The notes beneath the pieces are model-generated. The model ran no database searches and had not been told where the DNA came from. It saw only the letters and a program-made list of their open reading frames with translations. From the NCBI RefSeq assembly GCF_026914185.1, contig NC_070561.1, forward strand, positions 3,596,001 through 3,660,000: DNA of 64,000 nt. The letters are read 5' to 3'. The translations under genes were made by a program, and so were the position numbers. The stretch is from Puccinia triticina (taxonomy: Eukaryota; Basidiomycota; Pucciniomycetes; Pucciniales; Pucciniaceae). Positions 21,141 through 32,614 of this stretch are shown here, one piece after another. Position 1 is the stretch's first letter, and every line of letters begins with the position of its first letter.

Positions 21141-22299
21141 TACGGATATTGAATGCGATAACGGAACTTTTCCGTTGGCCGATGACCAGGGCCTTATATT
21201 TACGTTCTCCTCTTCATTCTATGACGTCACTATGGACGCCTTCACATTTCAGAAGCATTTGGCGCGGTTTTTCTTTCATTTCTTTAATATTGACTCTGGT
21301 GTTCGACCCAGTTTAATTAATCCTTGGATCACTTTTGGATCGCCTACACGTCATTCATTATTCCTAAAATCTTTTTCAGTCGAATGGCCAGCTTCAGGAG
21401 TCCATTTGGACAGTTTCTCGGCGGTACCTTTGGCTTATTTCATTATGTATTCCTTTAATTTCAACTCCCTTGCGGCGGAAACCGCGGAAATCATAATGAA
21501 ACTTTGAACCATTCCAATAACGATTCGGCCGACCTCAAAATTAACATTAATCTTTCCAGTTTTCATCTTCCCGATCTCACCTTTCGTTTGAACTCGGTTT
21601 CAGCCGATTCTATCGAGCGGTTTCGGAATTATACGCGCTCAAAGTCACCCTAGTGTTTCCACGGGCTCATTCACAACTTTCATTCAGTGTTCACGGCGAC
21701 CTATCGGTCGAATTAATTCTAAATATACCGTAATCCTTAATTCATCTTCTCTTTCCGTTATTTCAAACGAATCCGGAATTAGACAATTCCATCGACTGAA
21801 AGCTGAGTTATATCCGAAAACAGTTTGCCTTATATTGACGCGGTGTTACTACTACGCGCACCCGCGGATCTCTCTTGGATCTTTAACCGGCCCTGCACAA
21901 TCGATAATCAACCCTTAAAAATAATTAGTATATACCATTTTAATCTAGAGAATCGTATCTTTCGAATGAACTCGGTTTCAAGAAATTTCATCGAGCCGTT
22001 CCGAAGATACAGGTCGACCATTTTCTATTTTTCTTTTTGTCATTCCGCACGCGCGCCTCCCGCTTGGAGCCCCCGCTCAGACATCAGGACCCCTCTTTCG
22101 ACAGCACGCGCGCATGGACACATGTTCCATTCCTCCTCTGTACAAAATTTAACGCTTTTTCGTAGTGGACATGGGGAAATTAAAAGGAGTGAAGTACTCA
22201 AGAATAATGGGACACACACGACACGGAGGAGAGAAGTAGAGAAAAACCATCATCATGGAAAAGGAATTCATTCTGGAATCATCACTCATTTTTATCCAT

Positions 22300-22745
22300 C
22301 CATCCATCCATCCAATCATCATTATTCCTTACCATCTAAATATTAATTACTGGACATCAATCAATTCATCCATCCATCAATGATTAAATCCATCAATCCA
22401 TCCAATCATCATTATTCCTTACCATCTAAATATTAATTACTGGACATCAATCAATTCAATCATCCATCCATCAATTCATCCAATCATCATGATTCCTTAC
22501 CATCTAAATATTAATTACTGGACATCAATCAATTCATCCATCCATCAATGATTAAATCCATCAATCCATCATTATTCCTTACCATCTAAATATTAATTAC
22601 TGGACATCAATCAATTCAATCATCCATCCATCAATCCATCCATCCATCATTATTCCTTACCATCTAAATATCAATTATGGATCATCAATCAATTCAATCA
22701 TCCATCAATCAATCCATGCATCATTATTCCTTACCATCCCATAGC
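22300..22745. repeat. Tandem repeat, ~80 bp, about six copies
   Basis: ATTCCTTACCATCTAAATAT recurs at intervals of 75-90 bp, followed by TACTGGACATCAATCAATTC and variable CATC/CAATC runs. The sixth copy is partly diverged. It lies in the 3' non-coding part of element 1. Confidence 0.85.
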
Positions 22746-23214
22746 AATTACTGGACATCCAACCACCACAATATTGGAATTTTCTTCATCATCTTCACCC
22801 TGTATTCTAGGAATTATTCAACCAACAAATCAATCACTCATTCATTCATCATTATAATCAATTTCTTCCAACACATTGCAGCTCAGAAACCACCCAACTT
22901 GAGCAAGAATATTCTTTGGACAGCTTATCAACCTCTCTGGACTTCAAATTCTCTTCACTGAACTTTACATTATATACTCAGAAACTCAGAAATCCAGTCA
23001 TTCAATTCCAAATCATTCACACCCTTCAGAAATTACAATTATCAACCTCATCAATCAATCAATCAATCAATCATCATCAATCATTGCATTCTTCCTTAGC
23101 CTCAGTTAGGCGGGAAAATTATTCTCCAGAGTGGAAATTAGTCTAATATGTGTCTGTCTCAAGGATATTGCCTTCAGCAGAGTTAGATCTTCTTATACAT
23201 TCAACCCTCATTGA

Positions 23215-23465
23215 TAATTGGACCTTCTTTTGGATACTGGACTCTTTGGATTGGATACTGGACTATGGATACTCTGGATACATAGGACTATTGGACTTTT
23301 AATTGGATTTGGACACCTTGGACGCAGATATACTGGACTTGGATTATACTTGGATTCTAATTGGCTTTGGACACTGGACACTGGATTTGGACTACTACTC
23401 AGGACTTTGGATTTCACCTTTTGGAGGAAGAACACTGGACTTTGGACTTTGGACTCTTGGACTCA
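23215..23465. repeat. TGGACT/TGGATA-rich low-complexity stretch
   Basis: Repeats of TTGGACT, TGGATA and ACTGGA without a fixed period. The open frames here are composition artefacts. Confidence 0.7.
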
Positions 23466-23529
23466 ACATTCTTCAACTCTTTCTGGATCACTCTTCTCTT
23501 TGGTGCATTGCCTGGGGACAGACAATAAG

Positions 23530-23540
23530 TTGGGGGAGGA
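23530..23540 (+). promoter_or_regulatory. Polypurine tract, element 1
   Basis: TTGGGGGAGGA directly precedes the 3' LTR. The longer context GGGGACAGACAATAAG before it is nearly the same in element 2 at 63042-63057. Confidence 0.85.
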
Positions 23541-24472
23541 TGTGGTGCTCCATTCCAAACCATAAGTAGTATTTTATTGCTTTCTTTTACATATATTCAT
23601 CATTACATTGAACATTTCCCCATAACCCTTCACAAATACCTCATTATTATTGCATATTCAGATTCTACATCAAATTTCACATATAGTCCCTCATACATAG
23701 TATACCCTTATCTTCAATGGTTCAATAGTTATAGAGGATATAAGACTTACAGATAATCTACAGTCTTCATTAGTTACAATGCTCAATTCATTAGTAACTT
23801 ACTTGAATCATTACAGTACATTACTTTTACATAATTACTTTCACATACTAAACCCTTTACATACATTCCTCATTATGTACTATGGCTATTATACACATTA
23901 CATCATTAGATCTGTGCTTACTTCTTTCAGTAGTGCTCATCATTACAAGTAGTTACTATGTTCTCATCACTTTTCCCCATTAGTACATTCTTTTATTCCC
24001 ATAACCAGCATTCCCTTTTCAGCATTGCTCATCATTACATACTGTTACTATGTTCACATCACTCTTCCTCATTTGTACAACCTTCATTCTCATAGCCAGA
24101 ACTCTTCATAGTCTGTGCTCATCCCTCCTTACTATAAGAATTGTCTTTCCCCCCCTCACTTGTACCTCATGCAGAGAAATATATACAGAATTTATAGATA
24201 ATTTTGGATACAGAAATTATAAGTCCCCCACTCTCATCAATCCTCCATCTCTCTTACCCTCAGTAGTCAGTAGTTAAAGCTCATAGTACTAGCTCCTAAG
24301 ATCAAGCAGAAATCAGCCACACCTTTTCTTCTTTTTTCTTAGTGTTACTCTCATCCCCTCAGCATTAGTCAGGAAGGCAGCCTCATCAGCACCCTTGCAT
24401 AGCTTACATTAGTACTAGTGTTGCTATCCATTTACCTTCCAAGCTCTATTCTCCCCTTTGAGTAGTTCCACA
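23541..24472 (+). repeat. 3' LTR of Ty3 element 1
   Basis: 932 bp, paired with 13501-14432; followed by CCGG at 24473-24476. Confidence 0.95.
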
Positions 24473-24476
24473 CCGG

Positions 24477-24897
24477 ATGAGCGTGGACTCGAGGTGGCTG
24501 AGAAGGATGATTGAGTCGAGGTCAAACAGGCGCGTGGTGGTGGTGTTCGTCTCTTCTGGGCCTTCTGATCCCCCCAGCCCATCATCTGCTTGACCAACTA
24601 CGAGGTCTCCTTGGTTTTCTCCTCCGCTTGGGATGCCATGATGAGTCACTGGTGTGTGGTGAGAAGACTGGTCTGCGTGCTGGCCACTTTGGGCAGGCTG
24701 AACTAGCCTAGCCCACCGGCTTTGATGTCCAAGCTCCCGCAAGGCTACGGGCCCACGGCCAAGAACTTGGCGCTGGTGTCCGACCAGGTCCTGGCGATCT
24801 CTCTGCCGTGGTTCAAAGCAGAAGATTGGTTTAGTCGGCCCCCTTTTTGTTTCTGAACACCTTTGATGAGAGAGCACTGATTTTTTTGACCATGCAG
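24477..24897. other. Spacer between Ty3 element 1 and the MSH-like fragment
   Basis: Open frames exist on both strands but none matches a family I know. A possible upstream exon of the MSH-like gene could not be established. Confidence 0.3.
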
Positions 24898-25462
24898 GAC
24901 CAGTCTCGCGGCGGTGGCCGGCAAGAACAGGTACGCCAGACCGCGCATTTTCCCACATCCCACCATCAAAATCTTCAAGGGGCGCGACCCTATTGTTGAA
25001 AAAATCATCAATAATACACTCGTCCCCAATAAGTGTGAATTCACTCCTAACAGCCTCTTAATGATGATCTTGACTGGACATAATTGGGGCGGTAAGTTGG
25101 TGACCACAAAGATGAGTGGATGCATTGTGCTCCTGGCCCAAGTGAGTGTTACTTTTGAGAAAACTGGCTTGCAAGGCATTGAATGGATCCTCCGGTGGGG
25201 TGCAGATGGGAAGTTTTGTGCCGGCCAAACGCGCAACAGTTGGGCTCTTTGACGGCTGCTACACCCGGATGGGCATGTCTGAGGAACTGGCCCAGGGCCA
25301 AAGCGCGTTCATGGTCAAGATCATCAACGCTGCAAAGATCCTCTGGATGGCCATCCCGCGCCCCTTGGTCATCATTGATGAGCTCAGCTACGGCAGCAGT
25401 ACTTATGACGGAGTCGCTATCCCCAATGCAGTCCTTGACCATCTTGCCTCCATCTGCTGCTT
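24898..25462 (+). pseudogene. MutS-homologue (MSH3-like?) ATPase-domain fragment
   Basis: Two exons join in frame: 24898-25141 and 25206-about 25462 (donor GTGAGT, acceptor TGCAG). The product aligns with the C-terminal ATPase of eukaryotic MutS homologues: SLAAVAGKNRYARPR, GRDPIVE (usually GRHPIVE), LTGHNWGGK (usually TGPNMGGKS), GSFVPAKRATVGLFDG, YTRMGMSEELAQGQSAFM, then LVIIDELSYGSSTYDG (usually LVIIDELGRGTSTYDG). MutS homologues recognise DNA mismatches in the nucleus. The Walker A serine and the signature GRG are replaced and the N-terminal domains are missing, so mismatch-repair ATPase function is very unlikely. It is a decayed host gene fragment or captured copy beside Ty3 element 1. 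MSH3 versus MSH2 or MSH6 is not settled. Confidence 0.7.
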
Positions 25463-25910
25463 TTTTTCCTCTCTTTACCATTCACTCTCAATCTCTGTCC
25501 CTTACTCATATTTCTCCGGGTTGTTAGACTGTATTCATTACCCATTATCCTCAATGGAATGAGATCACAGTCAATTTAAATCACATACTCTTCTCAAATC
25601 CAAACACACAGTGTTTCTCTTTGATCCAGTGATTTCCAATTTTTTTGAAATATCCGGAAAGGGTGCAAATCTAACCCACGAAGTTCCTAGAAGACAAACT
25701 TGGTGCAAAGACAGAAGACTGAGAAGAAGGGGAAGGGGAGGAGGGACAGATCATGTTTCTTTACAAGCTGGTGGCCTGCCTAGCAACCAAGAGCCACGGG
25801 ATCCATGTTGACCGTCTTGCTGGTATCCCATCACCAGGGCTGCATTGGGCCCACCTGAAATCAAAGACCTTGGAAGAGTCTGTCAACCCAAAGAATCTGG
25901 CCCATACTAG
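25463..25910. other. Downstream of the MSH-like fragment, no gene recognised
   Basis: The C-terminal part of an MSH protein is not found. A purine-rich stretch occurs near 25710-25750. Confidence 0.35.
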
Positions 25911-26218
25911 CAATGGTGCAACAAATACTATACATGTATTTGTATATGGCATGTATTTTGTATAGCATATACATTGTATTTGTATTGTATTTTTTATCCA
26001 ATACAATACATTGGATTTTTTGCATAATGTATTGCTCTCGCCAAATGTAATATTTTGTGGATTGGCATGGTCAATACATTTTTTTTGGAATGTATTGTAT
26101 TGTATTGTATTGGGTGACCAATGCAATACAAATACACCAAGACATTTTTTATTCAAATATAAATAAGATATAATGTATATGCCTGTACAATACACATATT
26201 GCATTTGTTGCACTGTTG
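25911..26218. mobile_element. Probable 7-bp-TSD-type element with GTATT/AATAC motif array
   Basis: The left end CAATGGTGCAACAAATAC and the inverted right end CAACAGTGCAACAAATGC match at 15 of 18 positions. The interior is saturated with TGTATTGTATT and AATACAAT in both directions. CCCATA lies near both ends (25901-25906 and 26219-26224): the right flank reads CCCATAG, the left CCCATACTAG, so a 7-bp duplication needs a 2-base insertion on the left. The termini resemble those of the elements at 29909 and 33235. Confidence 0.55.
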
Positions 26219-26224
26219 CCCATA

Positions 26225-26622
26225 GGGCCCCATTTCATCCCCGCATCCTTACATGTCTTCCTAACCAGAACACCTTTTTATTGCCCGGTGGGTGTTTTAA
26301 TAAAAGGCCTTTTACTCTGTCTGTCTGCTTCTTCTGCCTCTGGTGTTAACACAATTTTTTTTGACTGCGCACCCAATGGCGAGCTTCTTTCTTGTGCACA
26401 ACTCCTGGTCTCTTCTTTGTGCTTGTCAACTGGTGCTAGATTCACATTCCTCTCAACAGAGCAAATTTATACCAACTGCGCTGGCGGGTTGTGAGAGCTG
26501 GTGGCAGGTGCACAGAGTCAACTAACAGGCTTTTTGAATGGGGGCAGAAGTTCTGGTTGTACATAAACTCAGACGAGCAGCGGCGCAGCCGCCCTGAAAG
26601 TCTAGTTGAATCAATAAATAAA
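26225..26622. other. Left flank of the large foldback element
   Basis: No gene seen. AGCGGCGCAGCCGCC near 26578-26592 resembles repeat ends near 11653 and 38343. The terminal TAAATAAA (26615-26622) is duplicated after the foldback element. Confidence 0.35.
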
Positions 26623-28320
26623 CGGAGCTACTTCGCGCAGCAGCAAAAAACTCTTTGCGCACAGAATCAACCGTCCCCCAACGTCGAGCCCGCTGTGCGC
26701 GCAAGCCAAAAATACTTCGCGCACAGTGACTTCCCCCAAAAGAAGGAGGTGATTTTTCCGGATTTTTTTTTTGATGAATCAAAAGAGGGGGTCTTACTTG
26801 CCCCCTCCAAAAAATATTGGAATTTTTGAAGGTGTCCTTGTGATGCAAAAAAAAAAATCATAATGTTAATCCAAAAAAAAGGCACCCGCTACCCCGATAG
26901 CCCACCCCGGGGCCTTTGTACCTGCTCAAACTTAAGTGGTTGGGTACCCAGCCCCTCGAAAAGAAAGTTCGAGGGGCAGCAGCTCCGGGCCCGGCTATCC
27001 CCCAGCCGCCGTGCCGATGGCCGGCACAGGCCATCGAGCGGAGTTGCACACTCCCCCGATGACCGGCCAGCACATGCGTGCATGTGGCACAAATTACCGG
27101 TCATCGAGGGGATTATGTACTCCTCTCAATGGCCAATCTATCCCGGTCATCGAGTGGAGTACATACTTCCCTCGATGACCGGGTCCATGCCGGTCATCGA
27201 GAGGAGTACATACTTCCCTGGATGACCGGGTCCGTTCCGGTCATCGAGGGGAGTGTTCACTCCTCTCGATGACCGGAGTAATCGGGTCACCAAGGGGAGT
27301 GTTCACTCCTCTCGATGACCGGAGTAATCGGGTCACCGAGGGGAGTGTACTCCTCTCGATGACCGGGTCCATGCCGGTCATCGAGAGGAGTACATCCTTC
27401 CCTCGGTGACCGAGTCCGTTCCGGTCATCGAGGGGAGTGTTCACTCCTCTCGCCAACCGGAGCAACCAGGTCACCAAGCTCCGGTCGTCGAGAGGAGTGA
27501 ACATTCCTCTCGATGACCGGAACGGACCCGGTCATTGAGGGAAGGATGTACTCCTCTCAATGACCGGCATGGACCCGGTCATCGAGAGGAGTACATACTC
27601 CCCTCGATGACCCGATTGCTCCGGTCATCGAGAGGAGTACATACTCCCCTCGATGACCCGATTGCTCCGGTCATTGAGAGGAGTGAACACTCCCCTCGAT
27701 GACCGGAACGGACCCGGTCATCCAGGGAAGTATGTACTCCCCTGGATGACCGGAACGGACCTGGTCATCAAGGGAAGTATTTACTCCACTCGATGACCGG
27801 GATAGATTGGCCATTGAGAGGAGTACATAATCCCCTCGATGACCGGTAATTTGTGCCACATGCACGCATGTGCTGGCCGGTCATCGGGGGAGTGTGCAAC
27901 TCCGCTCGATGGCCTGTGCCGGTCATCGGCACGGCGGCTGGGGGATAGCCGGGCCCGGAGCTGCTGCCCCTCGAACTTTCTTTTCGAGGGGCTGGGTACC
28001 CAACCACTTAAGTTTGAGCAGGTACAAAGGCCCCGGGGTGGGCTATCGGGGTAGCGGGTGCCTTTTTTTTGGATTAACATTATGATTTTTTTTTTTGCAT
28101 CACAAGGACACCTTCAAAAATTCCAATATTTTTTGGAGGGGGCAAGTAAGACCCCCTCTTTTGATTCATCAAAAAAAAAATCCGGAAAAATCACCTCCTT
28201 CTTTTGGGGGAAGTCACTGTGCGCGAAGTATTTTTGGCTTGCGCGCACAGCGGGCTCGACGTTGGGGGACGGTTGATTCTGTGCGCAAAGAGTTTTTTGC
28301 TGCTGCGCAAAGTAGGTCCG
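26623..28320. mobile_element. Large foldback DNA element with 8-bp TSD, carrying a palindromic array
   Basis: The two arms (26623 to about 27200, and about 27750 to 28320) are near-identical inverted copies: each gives the same predicted open frames on opposite strands. Ends begin CGGAGCTACTTCGCGCAGC and, from the right, CGGACCTACTTTGCGCAGC. TAAATAAA flanks both sides (26615-26622, 28321-28328); it is AT-only, so moderate evidence. Arms contain repeated CTTYGCGCA motifs near the ends. The centre is the CCGGTCATCGAG array. No transposase is encoded. An 8-bp TSD fits hAT-type mobilisation. Confidence 0.75.
27010..27905. repeat. Palindromic CCGGTCATCGAG array, copy 2
   Basis: Same half-units as copy 1 (CTCTCGATGACCGG and complement), with spacers such as AGTGTTCACTC and GAGTACATACTCC and loops such as AGTAATC or AACGGA. 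Parts of both arms of the foldback element contribute, so the whole array is roughly symmetric about 27470. Confidence 0.85.
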
Positions 28321-28329
28321 TAAATAAAT

Positions 28330-28607
28330 GATTTGGAACTTTGGGGCTATGAGAACCTTGTCTTTTAGGCGCCCAAATCCTACATTTCTTCTGGATTTTT
28401 ACGATTTTTTTAACAAGAAAGAATGCTTCAAGAAACTCTCAAAAAATTCAGAGAGGCCAATGGAAAGCCTGTCTATTGATTGGCCCAAAAGAATCTTCCA
28501 AAAGTGGTGTATTTCACCCGCAGTGCGCAAAGTGTTGGGGAATCCGTGCGCTGTGCAGTGCGCAAAGTGTTTTTCTCAGCGCGCAAAGTAAGTCCCTATT
28601 TATATAT
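28330..28607 (+). repeat. Dispersed CTTTGCGCAC-type repeat, copy 2
   Basis: Diverged reverse complement of 12055-12330, sharing AGGCGCCCAAATCCTACATT and AAAAAATTCAGAGAGGCCA. It ends GCGCAAAGTAAGTCCC. The foldback element sits directly at its left side and probably inserted into this repeat. Confidence 0.6.
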
Positions 28608-29908
28608 CTATATTTTCTCAGTATTTTATTTCCATATTTTCACACATATTCTATTTACATACTATACTATTTCTTTATTTCTCATCAACCAAACTATGTA
28701 TTTACAATCAGCTATTTATAGTCCGTGTGGTACCAGAAATATATTTTCCCTTGGGGGAGTTTTCTACCATCATCTCACTTTTAGGATTCATAGCTCCATG
28801 TGGCGGGCTGGTGATTGGTGTTATATAGAATTCACCCCGCCGGTAGTGACCAACGGCGGTCATCAATTGCAGATTGGATCAGTGGCTCCCATTGTCACCA
28901 TAAGCCGACCAAGGTTATAACAAAGAACGGCAGATGATTGTGCACTCTAATGTCATGATGACAATGGCAATCAGCTTGCACGAGCTTTGGATCTTTGTAT
29001 GTAGGTCAACACATTTGAGAGATTTATGTTTGTAACACTGGAAATCAGTTGCTCTGGACATCCACTGAGAAGTAAGAGAGCTTTACCAAAGATCTGAAGA
29101 AGATGAGAGGCCAGCACTGACTTCTGAAGTTCTGATTCTCCCTTGGTCACTTGGCTTTGGTTTACAGCTCCCAGACTTCCACTCCATTGTCCTCTTGCAT
29201 GGATGTGCTAGGGGCATGACATTGATAGGAAGTCTTCAACTTGACAACTTTCCTGCACCAGAAGCTTGTACACTCAATCTAGATTGATATAATCTCATCT
29301 CGCCGAGTTGGATACCGGTCTGCTGGTATCCGCGGCACACCTTGCTGACAGGTTTGGCCATTCAGTAGAACAGCCGGGCTGTGCTTTCCCTGCCAGTGCA
29401 GTGCTCTGCAATTGATACCGCGACGGTGACACATGGAGCCTATAAACAACGCAGCCTCTTGGCAGATCTTGCGCGCGTATTTATTCAACGCAAATCCCAT
29501 CACCACCGGACACCCGCCGTTATACTTCGCGGGTCCGAAGATGATCGATCAGCTCCTGGAGGCCCGACTGGTATGAAGGAAGTGGGAGGACTTTTGCAGA
29601 TCTTCTCCAAGGACTCCGGATCGTCATTGATGATCTACACAACCCATAGCTGATCAGCTTTCCTCCTGCGCTCACATATAAAGTGTATGTGGGTGGGTGT
29701 ACCTACCATGTTGATGGTGCTCAGTAACAAGCTGACAAGGTCTCTTGAGCGCTGGAACTCAAGATTTCAATGACAGGGAGCATACCATGTGAATGTACAA
29801 AAAGGGTGCGGATCTCGGGAGTGTCTTCGAACAAGCCAATCTACACAACCCAAAAAACAACAACAACAAAACAAAGATAAGCGGGAGCTGAGGGAGAGTG
29901 GGAGGGAG
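28608..29908. other. Intergenic, unassigned open frame only
   Basis: A minus-strand frame at 29279-29506 (MGFALNKYARKICQEAALF...) may be a decayed coding remnant, but I recognise no domain and the frame is broken upstream. Otherwise nothing is seen. Confidence 0.3.
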
Positions 29909-30603
29909 CAACGATGCATCTATTACGCTATATGTAATTAGCACCGCTAAAAAAGTAGCATAGCGCTTGCCGCTAATAATCTGGGCAGTTAGCGATAGCG
30001 GTAACGGTCCAGCGCTACATATAGCGCGTAGCGTAGCAACACCCTTGCTACACTATTTCCCTGTGCCATGTAGTTCAGCTTTTTGAAGGCGCTAACGCTA
30101 AAAACAGCTGTATTTTAGCGCCAAAGCCGCTACACCCGCTAAAACATTGCTACATGCCAATTTAGCGGGATAAACGCTAAATATTCAAATTAGAATTAGC
30201 GCAGTAATTAGCGCATCAATAGATTATAGATTCTGGAGCTAGAGGTCTGGTTTTTTCCCAGATGAGATAAATACCGCTAATTATTCAATATTACCGCTAA
30301 TTATTCAATATTACCACTACTTATTCAATATTACCACCAATTATTTGTTAAATTAGTGTAGCAACAAGGAACGCTAATATATTGCTATATTAGCGCAGAG
30401 TTGTTACATATAGCTGAAGCGTAGCAATCAGACGCTAAAAACCGCTACTTTCTAGCGATTAAAATCTATGATTTTTTTCTGAATTAAAAGTTGGCTGTAA
30501 CTGTAATACCACCAACGCTACAATTTAGTTTAGCGTAGCAGCGTTAAAAACCGGCTAATTTGAGGTATTACTCGCTAACTGTAGCGTAATAGATGCATCG
30601 TTG
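29909..30603. mobile_element. 7-bp-TSD element with TAGCG motif array (copy B)
   Basis: Perfect 22-bp inverted termini starting CAACGATGCATCTATTACG, flanked by GAGGGAG on both sides (29902-29908, 30604-30610). The 695-bp body is full of TAGCG, CGCTA and GCTAAT in both directions, with four ATTATTCAATATTACCRC-like repeats near 30275-30345. No protein is encoded. Confidence 0.85.
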
Positions 30604-31500
30604 GAGGGAGTGAGAGACGGGGAGGGGAAGACTGACAAGCTGCATGCATCCGTCTTTGAGTGAGATCTTGTCAATGTGTGGGGTCATTTGATTGACAATC
30701 TCGGTGACCAACGCAGACAATCAAGCCAACCTATTGCAAACGATATTAGCCTTGAGGGTAGCCTCTTTGGTGAGGTTTTCCTTGTCAACCTCTGCAAACG
30801 GGTCCACCTTGTCACTATCCTCGTCTCCCAACTGTCAAAATCAACAGATCAGCGTTTTCAGCGAGGGGACAAGGAGAAAAGAGGGGGGAGAGACTTGCCC
30901 GGGATTTGCTGGACATGTTGGAGAGCCGGATGTGTAGTTTGAGTGTTTCAGAGGACACAAACGTGAGGTTGTGGGCAAGAAGGGGGGGCTGTCTTCCAAA
31001 GAGTTCGTTGTAGTCTTTGGCAGCCTGTTTGGAGAACCTATTGAGGGCGTGATCGGCCGCAAGAGACTTAGCCGGTCCCAAAGAATAAGAAGAGGTAGAG
31101 GCAGAGGCGTGGGAGCGGGAGGAGGAGGATGTGGGGGAGTTGGCACAGGATGCACCCTTGGCCAGAGACTACGGCCGAAATCCCACACCAGCGACAGCGT
31201 TGGCCATCCCCAGCAGCTGCGTCTTCATCAGGCACGGCACGGGCTCGGTGGTCATTGTTGGGGCGGACACACTGATGTCTTTCAGATGGAGGATCTTCTT
31301 GTGTTGGTTGAAGACCTGGATCCTATTGGGGGTGCCGGGTCCTTGAAGATGGATAGTGGGATTGTGAGGACAGTCGTTGCAAGTATCCACTCCTGCATCT
31401 CTGCGGAATGGTGAGTGTGGGTAACCAAGAGTCAGGTGCTGGTGGGGAAAGAGCAAGGCAAATACACGACTGGGGCCACGCGCCACGGCGATGGGATGTG
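30604..31500 (-). pseudogene. Unassigned decayed coding segment
   Basis: The minus strand holds successive open stretches in the same general region (for example 31169-31486 with PTIHLQGPGTPNRIQVFNQH, 30815-31081 with AKSLAADHALNRFSKQAAKD, and about 30625-30840 with DKVDPFAEVDKENLTKEATL). A stop interrupts the last one. They read like pieces of one protein, but I recognise no family and cannot build a clean exon model. Confidence 0.3.
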
Positions 31501-32614
31501 GCGCAAGGGCAAAGGCATGTTTACTTGAGGTGCTCTGTGGCCGGAACAGTTGATGTTAGGTAATGAATGGGGCTGGCGGTGTGGTGAGCAAAATGGTACA
31601 GACGGTCCATGGTTCAAGATCCAGATGAAGACTCAAGATTCAAGTGACCAGTTATCAAGATCCAGACTTCAAGATTCTCCATCTCAAATCTCAAGCTCAA
31701 GATTCAAGATGTTATGATTGATATTGATGATTGTTGTTGATTTTTCTCTCTGTTCTTTTTGATACATTGCACCCATTCTCTTATGTTACTCTCCTCATTT
31801 TTCTATGTATGTGGTTGATCTTTCTTTGTGTGTGTTTTGTTTTGTTTGTGTTGTGCAGAGCTTGTTTGTAGTTAGGGATGTGATGAACATTCCTGGAGTC
31901 TGAGTTCAAACTTTAAACTCAGATGATGGGGAGGCATGGCAGTCCTCTGATACATGAAATACACCATCAAGATTCTCAGATCCTTATCCTCATCACCTCA
32001 TCAGATCCTTATCAACCCTCAAGATCCTCATCAGCATCCCTTTCCAGATCCTCAACCCCCAAACCCGCCAACAAGTCTCACTGACATTGTTGTTCAACCC
32101 CCTTTCTCTGGTTTTCTCAGATCTCATTCATCCTAGGACCTCACAGGAAGGCAGGCTCATCACCACTTTCCCTTCCAAGAACTTCCTACCGCCTGGCACG
32201 GTAGGAGTTCCACAGCGGGTAGTTGCCAAGGGGAGAGGAGAGGCGCAATGGTTGGAGTGGCTGAGACGGAGCCTGAGGTGGCAAGGAATTGGTTTAAAGA
32301 GACTGCTCAAAGGTATATAAGGGAGGAGTAGACTTTTGATGGATCCCCAGGGGATCCGGTTTCGTCCTACCCCCTCCCTGGGAGCCCCCTAACTGCTTGG
32401 TTAGGCCCTCCCTGGACACCTTTAACAACCGGCCCACTTTTGCTTGTTGCTATGGCACAGCTGGAGGGTCATCCATAGGGCCTTTGGGTCTTTGGGGATT
32501 TCAACTTGTCCTGGTGTTTAATTGTTGTGTGCACTCTTTTTTTTAATTATGTGAATAAAACACCCCAAAACTTAGATCCAGGATCCTAGGATTCTGTGTA
32601 TTTAAGAAAGTGGG
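31501..32614. other. Low-complexity and promoter-like stretch
   Basis: CAAGATTC/CAGATCCTCATC repeats at about 31620-31710 and 31965-32060, T-rich DNA to 31870, and a TATA-like TATATAAG at 32315-32322. A segment near 32341-32400 (CCCCAGGGGATCCGGTTTCG) is inverted near 34795-34860. Confidence 0.4.

Larger units (their letters stand above)
20209..23529. other. Long 3' non-pol region of element 1
   Basis: Between the pol stop and the polypurine tract are an antisense multi-exon reading frame (20388-21140), a stretch to 22250 without a recognisable gene, an ~80-bp tandem repeat (22300-22745) and TGGACT-rich DNA (23215-23465). About 3.3 kb here is unusually long for a Ty3 element. Confidence 0.7.
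13501..24472 (+). mobile_element. Complete Ty3/gypsy-type LTR retrotransposon (element 1)
   Basis: The paired LTRs are both 932 bp (13501-14432 and 23541-24472). They start TGTGG, end CCACA, and differ at four positions by my base-by-base comparison (99.6% identity). The insertion is flanked by CCGG on both sides (13497-13500, 24473-24476). Order: LTR, primer binding site, gag with protease, pol (reverse transcriptase, RNase H, integrase) in the -1 frame, a 3.3-kb 3' region, polypurine tract, LTR. The domain order RT-RH-INT is Ty3 type. No chromodomain is visible after the integrase GPY-like module. Intact frames and near-identical LTRs mean a recent insertion. Confidence 0.95.

Noticed and set aside
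21091..21507. Plus-strand 138-codon frame in the 3' region of Ty3 element 1
   Set aside because: It is opposite the better-supported antisense exon at 20787-21140, lacks a domain, and has no splice support.
23218..23569. Plus-strand frames rich in Leu, Asp, Thr and Gly near the element 1 polypurine tract
   Set aside because: They translate the TGGACT-rich low-complexity DNA.
24511..24890. Upstream exon of the MSH-like gene
   Set aside because: Open stretches here do not resemble any MSH region and no consistent splice pair was found.
27870..28276. Repeated small protein genes in the foldback arms
   Set aside because: The same frames appear inverted in the other arm; their duplication is explained by the element structure and they have no domain.
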